Of a stretch of DNA of 64,000 nt, positions 18,339 through 27,814 are shown in pieces (positions within the stretch are counted from its first letter, which is position 1; every line of letters starts with the position of its first letter). Source of the DNA: Caldovatus sediminis (GTDB lineage Bacteria; Pseudomonadota; Alphaproteobacteria; Acetobacterales; Acetobacteraceae); the NCBI RefSeq assembly GCF_014644455.1, contig NZ_BMKS01000009.1:48354-112353 (forward strand). Direction: 5' to 3'. The notes beneath the pieces are model-generated. The model was not told the DNA's origin and did not search any database. It saw nothing but the letters and a program-made list of their open reading frames with translations. Made by a program: the position numbers and the translations under genes.

Positions 18339-19837
18339 CCGAGGCCCTCCTCCGCCGCGGTCGGCCGGCCGACCCACAGCAGCCGGTAGGGCCCGAGCGG
18401 GAGCAGTCCGAGCAGCACGGAGAGCAGCGCGAGCACGAGCGGGATCGCCTGCCGCCGCCGCGGCACGGGCCGGCGCAGCGCCACCGGCTCGTCGGCGCCG
18501 GCGAGCGCCGGGTTCAGCACGCGGAACACGTAGCCCGCCGCGAGCAGCCCGCCCGCGAGCATCGGCACCGCCCACCACCACTGCCCGCTCGCCAGCGCCG
18601 TGGTCACGAGCAGCCACTTGGCGATGAAGCCGCCGCTCGGCGGCAGGCCCATCAGCGACAGGCCCGCCAGGCCGAAAGCGAACACGGTCATCGGCAGCGC
18701 CCGCCCGATCCCCCCCAGCCCGGCGATCCGGTCGTGGCCGACCGCCTCCAGGATGAGCCCTGCGGCGAGGAACATCGCCGACTTGGCGAAGGCGTGCGAG
18801 ATCGCGTGCAGGATGCCGCCGTTCCAGGCTCCCGCGCTCCAGGGCTGCGCCTCGGTCGGACCGCCGGTGAGCGGGAACATCAGGAACAGGTAGCCGAGCT
18901 GCGCCATGGTCGAGTAGGCGACGGCGAGCTTGAGCCGCTCCTGGCGCAGGGCGAGCACGCTGCCGAAGAGGATCGCCGCCGTCCCGAGCGCGGCGAGCAG
19001 CGTCGCCGCCTCCGGATGCGCGACCGCCGGCAGGGCGTCGAACCAGAGCCGAACCAACAGGTAGAAGGAGGCCTTGACGACCAGCCCCGAGAGCACGGCG
19101 CTGGCCGCCGCCGGCGCGCCGGCATGGGCGGGGGGCAGCCAGAGGTGCAGCGGGAACAGCGCGGTCTTGGCGAGCAGCCCCGCCGTCATCAGCGCGCCCG
19201 CGGCCCATGCGGCCGGCTCGCTGCGCGCCGCGCCGGCGAGCAGGGCGATGTCGAGCGTGCCGTAGGCGCCGTAGAGCAGCGCCACCCCGACCAGGTAGAG
19301 CACCGAACCGAGCAGGGCGAAGAGCAGGTAGCGCAGCGCCGCGGCGAAGGTCTCCGGCTTCCCTTCCAGGCTCACCAGCGGCACGGCGGCAAGCGTGAGC
19401 AGCTCCAGCGCGACGTAGAGGTTGAACAGGTCGCCGCCGAGGAACGCCGCGTTGAGCGCGCCCCACAGCGCGAAGAGCAGCGGCCAGAACAGCACCGAGG
19501 CGCGCGCCTCCCGCTCCGCCGAGGGTGGGCGGAACTCCGCCAGGGCGAACAGGCCGGTGGCGCAGACCACCAGCGCCGTCGTCAGCACCAGCAGCGCCGA
19601 CAGCCCGTCCGCCCGCAGCGCGATGCCGAGCGGCGGCGCGAAGCCGCCGATCGCGTAGGCCACCGTCTCGCCGCCCCGCCAGACCTGGACGACGAGCAGC
19701 ACCGAGACGGCGAGGCCGGACGGCAGCACCGCCCAGGCGAGGCGGTGCGCGTGGCGGCCGAGGGGCAGCGCCAGCAGCATGCCGGCGAACGGTAGCGCCA
19801 CGGCCATCACCACCCAGGGCATGTCGTCACCCGCCAT
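18335..19837 (-). CDS. Proton-channel subunit of Mrp-like complex (MrpD-like)
   Basis: The 500-residue product is a proton_antipo_M family protein closest in look to MrpD/MnhD. E145 is in LYVALELLTLAAVPL, and conserved lysines lie in GLLAKTALFPLHLWLPPAHA and SGLVVKASFYLLVR. GLPPSGGFIAKWLL near residue 400 is a typical family motif. The start overlaps the mrpC-like gene end by 11 bases. It is cotranscribed with the whole cluster that begins at 22209. Confidence 0.92.
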   Translation of the reverse strand: MAGDDMPWVVMAVALPFAGMLLALPLGRHAHRLAWAVLPSGLAVSVLLVVQVWRGGETVAYAIGGFAPPLGIALRADGLSALLVLTTALVVCATGLFALAEFRPPSAEREARASVLFWPLLFALWGALNAAFLGGDLFNLYVALELLTLAAVPLVSLEGKPETFAAALRYLLFALLGSVLYLVGVALLYGAYGTLDIALLAGAARSEPAAWAAGALMTAGLLAKTALFPLHLWLPPAHAGAPAAASAVLSGLVVKASFYLLVRLWFDALPAVAHPEAATLLAALGTAAILFGSVLALRQERLKLAVAYSTMAQLGYLFLMFPLTGGPTEAQPWSAGAWNGGILHAISHAFAKSAMFLAAGLILEAVGHDRIAGLGGIGRALPMTVFAFGLAGLSLMGLPPSGGFIAKWLLVTTALASGQWWWAVPMLAGGLLAAGYVFRVLNPALAGADEPVALRRPVPRRRQAIPLVLALLSVLLGLLPLGPYRLLWVGRPTAAEEGLG

Positions 19838-20165
19838 TGCGCTCGCCCGGCGCGGGGGGTGGCGGTTCCGGCGACAGCGTGCTCCGTCCGGTCGCGCCGG
19901 CGAGCCGCAGGAGCAGCGCCACGGCGAGCGCCGTGGCCGACAGGGCGACGACGATGCCGGTGATGATCAGGGCGTGCGGCACCGGGTCGCCGCGGCCCGG
20001 CGCGGCGCGCTCGGCGATCGCGCCGAGGAGCAGGAACACGCCGCTGCCGATCAGGTTGAAGGCGAGGATCTTCCGCAGCAGCGGCGCCTGCACGATCAGG
20101 CCGTAGAGGCCGATCCCCACCAGCGCGGCCCCGCAGAGGCCGTAGAGGGTGGCGGCGTCGGTCAT
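19827..20165 (-). CDS. mrpC: Mrp-like antiporter subunit C (NuoK-like)
   Basis: The 112-residue product is a three-helix MrpC/NuoK-type subunit. Helices are seen at about 4-24, 30-52 and 66-90; the sequence DPVPHALIITGIVVALSATAL is the family's TM3 signature. The ATG overlaps the stop of the upstream DUF4040-MrpB fusion by 4 bases. MrpC usually contacts MrpA and MrpD in the complex; here it lies directly before three D-like genes and there is no A. Confidence 0.9.
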   Translation of the reverse strand: MTDAATLYGLCGAALVGIGLYGLIVQAPLLRKILAFNLIGSGVFLLLGAIAERAAPGRGDPVPHALIITGIVVALSATALAVALLLRLAGATGRSTLSPEPPPPAPGERNGG

Positions 20166-21115
20166 CGCGGCGGCCGCTCCGGCGCGCCGGCCACCAGCAG
20201 TCCGAGGGTGACGGCGATGGACAGGGTGAGCGCCGCCTCGACCAGCACGACCAGCGGCTTCACGAAATCCGGAGGATAGCCGAGGAAGGCGCCCGCGGTG
20301 GCGAGGCCGGCGAGGCCGACGCCGAGGAACACCGCCGGCCCGCCGACCAGGACAAGGCGCAGCGCGAGGCCGCGCACCGCGGGCGCGTCCGTCAGCCCTG
20401 CCATGATCGCGAGCAGCCAGACCGCCGCGAGGATCGTGCCGGCCTGGAAGGCGCCGCCGGGCCGGTCGGCGCCGGCCCAGAACACGTGCGCGCCGACCAG
20501 GAGCCCCGCGGGCGGCAGCACGCGGCCGAGGAACACGAGCACGCCCTCGGGCCGGGTGCGGTGCCGCGGCCCCGGCACGCCGCCCCACAGGGGATCGGGA
20601 GTGAGCGACCACACGCCAAGCAGCGCCAGCAGCAGCACCACGACCTCGAGCAGCGTGTCGTAGCCGCGCCACACCAGCAGGACGGCGGTGACGGGATTGC
20701 CGAGCCCGGTGGCGGGCAGGTGCGCCGCGGCGACGTCGGCGAGGCCGGGCGCCGGCTCCGGCAGCGCCAGGACGGCCGCTCCCAGCCCGAGCGCGAGCGC
20801 GGCGCAGAGGATGGCCGCGGCGAGGCGGAGCGCCGTTCCCGGACTCCCGTCCGCCCCCGGCTCCGCCGGCGCGGCGGCCGGCAGGCGCGCCAGCGCGCCG
20901 AGCAGCAGCACCCCGGTCAGTCCCGCCCCGATCGCCGCCTCCGCCAGCGCCACGTTCTCGGCGCCGAGGCGCACCCAGGCGAGGGCGAGCAGGAGGCCAT
21001 AGACGATGTAGAAGACGATCCCGGTGAACTGGGCGCGTGCCCCGACCGCGCACAGGGCTGCCGCCAGGATCATCGGCACCAGCACGAGATCGAGGAGGAG
21101 CCAGGCGCCGTTCAC
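20162..21115 (-). CDS. DUF4040-MrpB fusion subunit
   Basis: The 317-residue product joins two units that are usually separate or shared between MrpA and MrpB. Residues 1-70 match DUF4040/MbhD (GIVFYIVYGLLLALAWVRLG, NVALAEAAIGAGLTG), which is part of the C-terminus of MrpA in canonical systems. Residues 85-180 are MbhE-like (GNPVTAVLLVWRGYDTLLEV). Residues 185-310 are MrpB-like (VGAHVFWAGADRPGGAFQAG). It starts 4 bases inside the mrpG end. Such fusions supply the missing MrpA tail in complexes that lack a full MrpA. Confidence 0.85.
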   Translation of the reverse strand: MNGAWLLLDLVLVPMILAAALCAVGARAQFTGIVFYIVYGLLLALAWVRLGAENVALAEAAIGAGLTGVLLLGALARLPAAAPAEPGADGSPGTALRLAAAILCAALALGLGAAVLALPEPAPGLADVAAAHLPATGLGNPVTAVLLVWRGYDTLLEVVVLLLALLGVWSLTPDPLWGGVPGPRHRTRPEGVLVFLGRVLPPAGLLVGAHVFWAGADRPGGAFQAGTILAAVWLLAIMAGLTDAPAVRGLALRLVLVGGPAVFLGVGLAGLATAGAFLGYPPDFVKPLVVLVEAALTLSIAVTLGLLVAGAPERPPR

Positions 21116-21426
21116 CCGGCCGCGCTCCCGCCCGGGGACCGGCCGTTCCGGCGCAGGGCGACGCGGGCGACGAGTTGCGCCACCGTCGCCGCCGCGAGCA
21201 GCGCGAACAGCCAGACGGCGAGCAGCTTCAGCGCGGCCAGCGGCCCCTCGGCGCGCGGCAGCAGCCCGAGGACGATCAGGCCGAGGCCGAGATTGTCGGC
21301 CTTGGTCAGGGCATGGAGGCGGGTCAGGACGTCGGGGAAGCGCAGCAGCCCGACCGTGCCCGCGAGGAAGAAGAAGGCGCCGGCCGAGACGGCGAGCACG
21401 GTGAACAGGTCCAGCGCGAGCCTCAT
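21112..21426 (-). CDS. mrpG: Mrp-like antiporter subunit G
   Basis: The 104-residue product is MrpG/MnhG. The signature GTVGLLRFPDVLTRLHALTK followed by ADNLGLGLIVLG is intact, and three hydrophobic segments are present. It overlaps mrpF by 4 bases at its start. MrpG is a small membrane subunit close to MrpF in known structures. Confidence 0.92.
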   Translation of the reverse strand: MRLALDLFTVLAVSAGAFFFLAGTVGLLRFPDVLTRLHALTKADNLGLGLIVLGLLPRAEGPLAALKLLAVWLFALLAAATVAQLVARVALRRNGRSPGGSAAG

Positions 21427-21716
21427 CCCCGGTCGTCCTCCGGCAACTCGGGATCGCCCGAGCCCGAGGAGGTGGCGCCCTTGACGAAGGCGACCGCGGC
21501 GAAGGCGGCGAGCAGGGCCAGCACCAGCGCCACGTCCACCGCCGCCGGCCGCTCCGCCGCCGCGGCGAGCAGCAGCACCACCGCGATCCCGCCGGTGCCG
21601 AGCAGTTGCGCCGCCATCATGCGGTCCGCCGCGGTCGGTCCCTGCAGGATCCGCACCAGCCCCGCCGCGACGGTGATCAGGAGGAAGGCCGCGGCAGCGA
21701 CCAGGAATTCAGCCAT
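21423..21716 (-). CDS. mrpF: Mrp-like antiporter subunit F
   Basis: The 97-residue product is MrpF/MnhF, with three hydrophobic segments and the family pattern GLVRILQGPTAADRMMAAQL followed by DVALVLALLAAFAAVAFVKG. The start ATG at 21716 overlaps the end of mrpE by 8 bases. The C-terminal 15 residues are polar (GDPELPEDDRG). Confidence 0.9.
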   Translation of the reverse strand: MAEFLVAAAAFLLITVAAGLVRILQGPTAADRMMAAQLLGTGGIAVVLLLAAAAERPAAVDVALVLALLAAFAAVAFVKGATSSGSGDPELPEDDRG

Positions 21717-22209
21717 CCGGACCCTCCCCGGCGCCGTCCCGCCCCAGCGCCCGGGCGAGCCGGGTCTGCTCCGCATCGAGCTGTGCCCCCGCCGCCTGGT
21801 CGCGGTCGAGGCAGTGTACGGTGAGACGGTCGCCGTTCGCCGCCACCGCGAGCGAGCCGGGCAGGAGGCTGATGCCGGCGGTGAAGACCTGCCGGGCCGG
21901 GCCCCGGGGCAGCCGGAAGCGAAGGGTGACGAGGTCCGGGGCCAGGGGCAGGCGGGGACTGAGCGCGCGGCGCGCCACATCCACGCCGGCCAGCACCGAC
22001 TGGTGCAGGAAGCGCAGCGCGAGGCGGAGCAGCGCCCCGGGCCGGACGCGCCCGGGCGCGTCCGGTGCCGGCGGCAGAAGCCGCAGGCTCAGCCAGCCCG
22101 CCGCGACGGAGGCGAGCAGGCCCGGCAGCAAGGCGCCGCCCGCGCCATCGGTGAGGATGAGCCAGAGGCCGAGGAAGCCGACGCTCCGCAACACCAGGCG
22201 ACGCCACAT
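21709..22209 (-). CDS. mrpE: Mrp-like antiporter subunit E, full length
   Basis: The 166-residue product is MrpE/MnhE. The N-terminal hydrophobic hairpin (residues 8-45) is followed by VLAGVDVARRALSPRLPLAP and the soluble part with VFTAGISLLPGSLAVAANGD and LTVHCLD. It is the first gene of the MrpA-less cluster, which runs without gaps to 15136. The promoter should lie in the 110 bases before it. Confidence 0.88.
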   Translation of the reverse strand: MWRRLVLRSVGFLGLWLILTDGAGGALLPGLLASVAAGWLSLRLLPPAPDAPGRVRPGALLRLALRFLHQSVLAGVDVARRALSPRLPLAPDLVTLRFRLPRGPARQVFTAGISLLPGSLAVAANGDRLTVHCLDRDQAAGAQLDAEQTRLARALGRDGAGEGPDG

Positions 22210-22319
22210 CGTGCGATCCCCTCATCCGTGCCGCGCCGCGCGCCGCCGGGCGGACAGGCGCGCCGGCGCGCGCCCGGGTGCGCCGTGCTCGTGCCGTCCC
22301 GCGCGCCGTCGCATCGCCG

Positions 22320-22916
22320 TCAGTTCCCGAACGGCATGGCGGCCCAGGTGGCGAGGCGATGCCCGGCGAGCAGCACCGCCGTTGCCCAGGCGAGCGCGAG
22401 CAGGGTCAGCACATGGCCGGCGAGAAGCGCCGCCGCGTCGCGTCGCAGCAGGCCGAGGCCGAGGGCGGCCACGGCGAGCCCCGGGAGCTGGTTCCCGAAC
22501 GGGATCGGCACCAGGATGACGAGGCCGGCGAGCGTCACTGACACCCCCGTCAGCCATCGCCCGAGCGGCCCGCCGATGCTCTGCGCCGCGCGGCCGCCGC
22601 GCCGTGGCGGTCGCCGCCCCGCTCGCCTGAGCAGCCTCGCCAGGCGCCTGAGGCCCGCGCGCACCGCGCTGCGCTGCAGCCGCACCCGCCGGAGGGGGCC
22701 GGGCAACCAGGGATGCTCGTAGCCGAGCAGCAGCCGTCCGGCGGTGATCAGCACGCCGATTCCGGCCGGCATGCCGGTCATCGGCACGGGCAGGGCGGCG
22801 GGCAGGGCGAGCGCCAGCAGGACCGCACCGAATCCCGCCCGTCCGGCACCGTCCACCAGCTCGCCGAGCGTGATCGTCTCGGTCCGGGGGTCGGGGGGGG
22901 CCGCGCCGCATCGCAC
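22320..22916 (-). CDS. exoD: ExoD-family membrane protein
   Basis: The 198-residue product belongs to the ExoD family, named for a Rhizobium exopolysaccharide and alkali-sensitivity gene. The pattern ITLGELVDGAGRAGFGAVLL and ALALPAALPVPMTGMPAGIG is the family signature. Four to five membrane segments can be seen. A 13-15 residue polar N-terminus precedes the conserved part. It lies between the two Mrp gene sets on the same strand; since exoD mutants are alkali-sensitive, a link to pH and cation homeostasis is a reasonable inference. Confidence 0.85.
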   Translation of the reverse strand: MRCGAAPPDPRTETITLGELVDGAGRAGFGAVLLALALPAALPVPMTGMPAGIGVLITAGRLLLGYEHPWLPGPLRRVRLQRSAVRAGLRRLARLLRRAGRRPPRRGGRAAQSIGGPLGRWLTGVSVTLAGLVILVPIPFGNQLPGLAVAALGLGLLRRDAAALLAGHVLTLLALAWATAVLLAGHRLATWAAMPFGN

Positions 22917-23038
22917 CCGTTCCTCCCTTCAGGCGATCGCGCTCGGCGGAAGGACGCGGCATCCCCCTCGCGGGCGCCCGCCGCGCGCGATTCCGGCTCG
23001 CCGGCGGCCGCGCGGTGCGGCCGGGGCAGCGGCGGCGG

Positions 23039-23389
23039 TCATGGCAGCACCCGCCGAACGGCGGTCTCGAAGCCGCTCTTGATGCCGGCCACCACCGCCT
23101 CGGGCGAGGCGGCGTTGATGCTGTGGATGAAGAGTGTCCGCCGGTCCTCCGAGACGTGGATGGCGGTCGTGCCGGGCGTCAGCGTGATCAGGTCGGCGAG
23201 GAGGGTGATCCCGGCGTCGCTCCGCAGGTCGAGCGGCACCGCGAGGATCGCCGGATTGACGGCGAGGCGCGGGCTGAGCGTGGTCAGGATCACGTCCCAG
23301 GCCGACAGCACGAGCTCGCGCAGGAACAGCACGGCCAGGTACAGCCAGGCGAGGAGGTTCCAGGGGTTCGGTCGGCGCGTCTCGGTCAT
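23039..23389 (-). CDS. mrpE: Mrp antiporter subunit E, short form
   Basis: The 116-residue product matches MrpE from its second half: LFLRELVLSAWDVILTTLSP, then VPLDLRSDAGITLLADLITL and TPGTTAIHVSEDRRTLFIHS. Full MrpE is about 160 residues; here the first membrane hairpin is missing, leaving one N-terminal hydrophobic segment. Short E subunits exist in some Mrp operons. It is probably the E subunit of the canonical A-B-C-D-F-G set, from which it is separated by a gene on the other strand. Confidence 0.82.
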   Translation of the reverse strand: MTETRRPNPWNLLAWLYLAVLFLRELVLSAWDVILTTLSPRLAVNPAILAVPLDLRSDAGITLLADLITLTPGTTAIHVSEDRRTLFIHSINAASPEAVVAGIKSGFETAVRRVLP

Positions 23390-23728
23390 CGCGCGGCGGC
23401 TCCTCCGACGCATCCGGCGGCGCCGCGCCGGCGCGCTTGGCCGGGACCCGCGCCGGCGGCCGCGATCCAGGGCTCGAATCCAGGGCGTCCCGGCTTGCGC
23501 ATGGTTGCTGCGGCGATGATCCGATGCGGCGTGCCAACGCGCGGCGCGGCGCGGGTTTCCCCGGCGTCGCGCCGGCCCGCCGCGGCCGGGGGCGACGCCG
23601 GCCGGCGGACACGGCGCAGGCCGCGGGCTCGCTGCGCCCGGCGGTCGCCGTGCAGCCGCCGCCCGCCGGGCGCGTTTACCGTCCCGATCCCGACGCGCGC
23701 CGGTGGCGGAAGACGAAGGACATGTCCC
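23390..23728. other. Divergent intergenic stretch, 339 bases
   Basis: This lies between the short mrpE (reverse) and the unknown 257-residue protein gene (forward). It must hold both promoters, but no clear -35/-10 pair is visible. It is extremely GC-rich with many short inverted repeats. A sequence like a tRNA T-arm at 23471-23482 is not part of a tRNA. Confidence 0.4.
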
Positions 23729-24502
23729 ATGGAGGCCGATTCCCGGCTGCAGCGGATCCTCGAGAGGGTCGAACTCGTCGGCGGCATCGGCGCCCCGAAG
23801 TTCGGCCGGATGTGCGTCATGTCGCTCGCGGCCCACCTCGCGGGGGAGCCCCATACCGACTGCCCGGCGAGCGTCTCCCCGGTGATCCGCGGCTTCGCCG
23901 TCCCGATCAACGACCAGATGCCCGGCCCGGTGCGCCAGCGCCTGAAGCCCTTCGCGCCGCGGCTCATCGGCACCGATGACGGCCTCGACGCGGTCCGCAC
24001 CGACCTCCTGCGCGCCGCGCTGGCGGAGCGGCTCGTCCCGCGGGCGGCGGCGCGGCATGGAACGCCGCCGGATGCGCGGCGGCCCGCCGGTGCGCCGGTC
24101 CACGCGCGGAGCTGGCTCGCCGGCGGCGACCTCCGCTGGCGGATCGGCAGGCTGCTGGAGCAGATCAGGGCGGAGAGCGACCTCCGGCCCGGCAGCGATG
24201 TGCATGCGGCGAGCCTGGCGGGGTACCTGATCGGCCTGTGCGCCCGCGCCGCGCCGGACCCCCGCGAGGCGGAATGGTACTGGACCGAGGGGCTCGGGCT
24301 GCTGGACCGGATGTGCGATCTCGGTGCCAGCCGGCGGCCGGCCGGCGGCGGGGTGCGGGCGGATCGGCTCGCCCGGCTCGCAAGCGCGCTCCCGGCGCGC
24401 GGACGCGGCTCGGTCGGCTTGCGGATGCCTGCCGCCGGGCCCCTGGCGGCCCGATTCCCCGGGCACCCGGTGGGCCTCGGCAGGGCGTTCGGCCGGTCCT
24501 GA
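23729..24502 (+). CDS. Conserved hypothetical protein inside the Mrp block
   Basis: The 257-residue product has no motif I can assign to a function. It is soluble, with no signal peptide or membrane segment. The N-terminal 100 residues look conserved and ordered (LQRILERVELVGGIGAPKFG, MCVMSLAAHLAGEPHTDCPA, FAVPINDQMPGPVRQRLKPF, APRLIGTDDGLDAVRT); the C-terminal 60 are Arg/Ala/Gly-rich and less protein-like. GAAGGA precedes the ATG by 7-12 bases. It is the only forward gene between mrpG and mrpE. I recall similar unnamed proteins in alphaproteobacteria, but that is memory, not evidence. Confidence 0.7.
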   Translation: MEADSRLQRILERVELVGGIGAPKFGRMCVMSLAAHLAGEPHTDCPASVSPVIRGFAVPINDQMPGPVRQRLKPFAPRLIGTDDGLDAVRTDLLRAALAERLVPRAAARHGTPPDARRPAGAPVHARSWLAGGDLRWRIGRLLEQIRAESDLRPGSDVHAASLAGYLIGLCARAAPDPREAEWYWTEGLGLLDRMCDLGASRRPAGGGVRADRLARLASALPARGRGSVGLRMPAAGPLAARFPGHPVGLGRAFGRS

Positions 24503-24563
24503 TCCGTCGCCGCTGCCCGGCGCCGGAACGGCGCGGCGCCAGGGCGTGCCGGACCGCGGCGCA

Positions 24564-25028
24564 TCATGGGGAGGGCGGCGCGGGCGGCGCGGGCTCGCGG
24601 CCCGGATCGGAGCGCTCCGCCTTGTCGGGAGCCGCCTCTTCCTCGGCGGTCGGCTGCAGGGCGCGCCGCCGTTGCCCCGCATCCACCGGATCGAAGGTCC
24701 CGCGCGGAAGCACGCCGGCGAGCTGGTCCGCCACCGTGCCGGTCCAGAGCGGCGCGCCGCCGACATACGCCGCGCGGCCCAGGGCATTGGCGGCCACCGG
24801 CGTCGTCGCGAGCAGGAAGCCGAGGATCACCAGGGCGCGCACCCAGGCATCGCCGCCGCCGAAGGCCAACGCGGTGCCGATCAGCACGAGCCCGGAGCCG
24901 ACCGCGCCGGCCTTGGTCGAGGCGTGCATGCGCAGGAAGGTGTCCGGCAGGCGCGCCACGCCGACCGCCGCGACCAGCACCACGGCGGAGCCGGCGAGCA
25001 GAAGCAGCGCGGCGAGCAGCTCAACCAT
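24564..25028 (-). CDS. mrpG: Mrp antiporter subunit G (canonical set)
   Basis: The 154-residue product is MrpG/MnhG. The core reads VGVARLPDTFLRMHASTKAG followed by AVGSGLVLIGTALAFGG, with three membrane segments in the first 85 residues. It is longer than the sister subunit at 21112 because of a 60-residue polar, Glu/Pro-rich C-terminus (PTAEEEAAPDKAERSDPG). The ATG at 25028 overlaps mrpF by 8 bases. Confidence 0.9.
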   Translation of the reverse strand: MVELLAALLLLAGSAVVLVAAVGVARLPDTFLRMHASTKAGAVGSGLVLIGTALAFGGGDAWVRALVILGFLLATTPVAANALGRAAYVGGAPLWTGTVADQLAGVLPRGTFDPVDAGQRRRALQPTAEEEAAPDKAERSDPGREPAPPAPPSP

Positions 25029-25338
25029 GGCCGTCGCCCTCCTGCTCCGCGCTGCGCGGCTGGCTCGCGCGCTCGATGAAGCCCGCCATCGCCACCGCAC
25101 CGATGAAGCCGATCAGTCCGAGCCCGAGCGCCACGTCGAGCAGCGCCAGGTGTCCGGCGGCGAGCGCCGCCAGGGCCGAGCCCGTCAGGGCGAGCAGGCC
25201 GAGCAGGTCCATCGCCACCGCGCGATCGGCGATGCCCGGCCCGCGCACCATGCGCCAGGAGGCCAGGGCCACCGCGGCGGCGATCATCAGCGCGGAGAGC
25301 GCGAGCGCGACCTGGAGCACCGGGCCGGCCCCGCTCAT
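25021..25338 (-). CDS. mrpF: Mrp antiporter subunit F (canonical set)
   Basis: The 105-residue product is MrpF/MnhF, with three hydrophobic segments and the motif RMVRGPGIADRAVAMDLLGL and LLDVALGLGLIGFIGAVAMA. About 80 bases separate it from mrpD, a gap where mrpE is found in textbook operons; here E is missing from that position. Confidence 0.9.
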   Translation of the reverse strand: MSGAGPVLQVALALSALMIAAAVALASWRMVRGPGIADRAVAMDLLGLLALTGSALAALAAGHLALLDVALGLGLIGFIGAVAMAGFIERASQPRSAEQEGDGHG

Positions 25339-25417
25339 CGCGGCCCTCCCCGCCGGCTCGCGGCGGCGCGGGCGCCTCCGGCGTCGGGGAGCGTCGGCGG
25401 GATGCGGTCGGCGGCGG

Positions 25418-26949
25418 TCATGGTGCGGCGGCCCCTCCCAGGACGGCGTTGAGGTAGGCCTCCCGGCCGGCGGTCAGCTGCTCGCCGGCGGCGAGGGCGA
25501 AGGCCAGGAGCGGCTCGGCCCAAAGGCCGAGGGACAGGGTGAGGAGGGCCAGCACCGCGGCGGGCCCGAGCATCAGCCAGCGTTCGGCGGCGCCCATGCG
25601 GTGCGGCGCGAGCGGCGCCTCCTCCGGCGCCTCCTTCCAGAATGCCTCGGTCCAGATCCGCAGCATGGAGTAGAGCGCGACCAGGCCGGCGACCAGCACC
25701 GCCACGGCGATGACGTAGGCCTCGGCCTCGAGCCCCGAGCGGACCAGCAGCACCTTGCCCCAGAAGCCCGCGAGCGGCGGCAGCCCGGCGAGCGACAGCG
25801 CCGGCAGCAGGAACAGCAGGCCGAGCAGCGGCTCGCGCCGCCATAGCCCGCCGAGCCGCGCCAGGGCGTAGCTGCCGCCGGCACGGCGGATGGCGCCGGC
25901 GACGAGGAACAGGTTCGCCTTCACCAGCACGTCCTGCAGCACGTAGAACACCGCCCCGGCGATGGCGAGCGGCGTCGCGACCGCCGCGCCGACCAGCATC
26001 ACGCCGACCGAGCCGATGACGTTGAAGGCGAGGATGCGTCGCACGTCCCAGTGCGCCACCGCGCCGAGCGTCCCGGTGATCATGGTGGCGACGGCGACGG
26101 CGCCGAGGACCCAGGGCATCCACTCCGCCGTGCCCGCGAAGACCAGCGTGAACAGGCGGAACACGCCGTAGACCCCGACCTTGGTGAGCAGCGCCGCGAA
26201 CACCGCGCCGACCTGCGGGGTCGCGGTATGGTAGCTCGCCGGCAGCCAGTAGAACAGCGGGAAGGCCGCCGCCTTCATGCCGAAGGCGCCGAGGAACAGC
26301 AGCGCCACCGCCGCGACCGCCCCGCGGTTCTCGACCTCCGGCACGCGCCGCGCGAGGTCGGCCATGTTGAGCGTGCCGGTCATGCCGTAGAGCAGCGCCA
26401 CCGCGAACAGCAGCACCGTCGTCGCGACCATGTTGAGGGCGAGGTACTTCACCCCGGCGTCGAGCTGCGCGCGCCCGCCGCCGACCGCGAGCAGCCCGAA
26501 CGAGGCGATCAGCATCACCTCGAACCAGACGTAGAGGTTGAACACGTCGCCGGCGAGGAAGGCGCCGCAGACGCCGAGCATGAGCCCCGAGAGCAGCGGA
26601 TGGTAGAGCTGCTCCTCGCGCTCCGTCGGCCCGTCGGCGCAGCCGTAGACCGCGACCGCCGCATAGACCAGCGCGGCGGCCGCCACCAGCGCGGCGGAGA
26701 GGAGGTCGGCGACGAGGGTGATGCCGAACGGCGCGGGCCAGCCGCCCATCTGGCTCGCCACCGGCCCGCCCCGCGCAGCGACGTGCGCGAGCAGGGCGAT
26801 GGCGGCGACGAGCAGCGCGAAGGCCGCGGCCAGCGTGAGCCCGCGCTGCGCCATCGGGAAACGCCAGAGCACGGCGCCGAGCGCGCAGGCGAGGAGCGGC
26901 AGCGCGAGCGGCAGGACGAGGAGGAGGTCGGCCTCGGCGGCGGCGGGCA

Positions 26950-26950
<1 letters not shown>
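25418..26950 (-). CDS. mrpD: Mrp antiporter subunit D (canonical set)
   Basis: The 510-residue product is MrpD/MnhD, a proton_antipo_M family channel subunit of the inner membrane. Conserved sequences include the TM5 glutamate in LYVWFEVMLIASFGLL, the TM7 lysine in GAFGMKAAAFPLFYWLP, and HTATPQVGAVFAALLTKVGV. The ATG at 26950 overlaps the mrpC stop (TGATG); a GTG one codon earlier also exists. Length fits the family. Confidence 0.95.
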
Positions 26951-27390
<440 letters not shown>

Positions 27391-27397
27391 CCCCGAC

Positions 27398-27814
27398 TCA
27401 CTCCTCCGCGAAGGGCAGCACCACGGCGAGGGCGAAGCCCGCCACCGTGAGGTAGACGCCGATGTCGAACAGCAGGGTGGTGCCGAGCGGCAGCGCCACC
27501 GGGCCGAGGACGAGGTCGCCCCACTGGTGGGTGAGCAGGGGCGAGATGCCGAGCAGCGGCGGGAGCGCGCCGGAGGCGAGGGCGAGCAGCAACCCGACGC
27601 CGAGCATGGACTTCGGATCCGCGCGCAGCATGCGGAGGGTCCGCGCCCGCCCGTGCGCCAGGGCGTAGACGATCACGCCGAGCGCGCCGATCAGCCCGCC
27701 GATGAAGCCGCCGCCCGGCTCGTTGTGGCCGCGCACCAGGATGAAGACCGAGAGCAGCACGCAGGTGACGAGCAGCAGGCGCGCCGAGGTGCGGAGGATG
27801 AGGGAGCCGGTCAC
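27398..27814 (-). CDS. mrpB: Mrp antiporter subunit B (canonical set)
   Basis: The 138-residue product is MrpB/MnhB with four membrane segments. The signature [20 protein letters not shown] is present, as is [20 protein letters not shown] near the end. The start is GTG at 27814, overlapping the mrpA stop (GTGA); no ATG lies upstream in the intergenic space. Confidence 0.93.
   Translation of the reverse strand: MTGSLILRTSARLLLVTCVLLSVFILVRGHNEPGGGFIGGLIGALGVIVYALAHGRARTLRMLRADPKSMLGVGLLLALASGALPPLLGISPLLTHQWGDLVLGPVALPLGTTLLFDIGVYLTVAGFALAVVLPFAEE

Noticed and set aside
23471..23482. GGCTCGAATCC, resembling a tRNA T-arm
   Set aside because: No acceptor, D or anticodon arm can be drawn around it, so it is not a tRNA.
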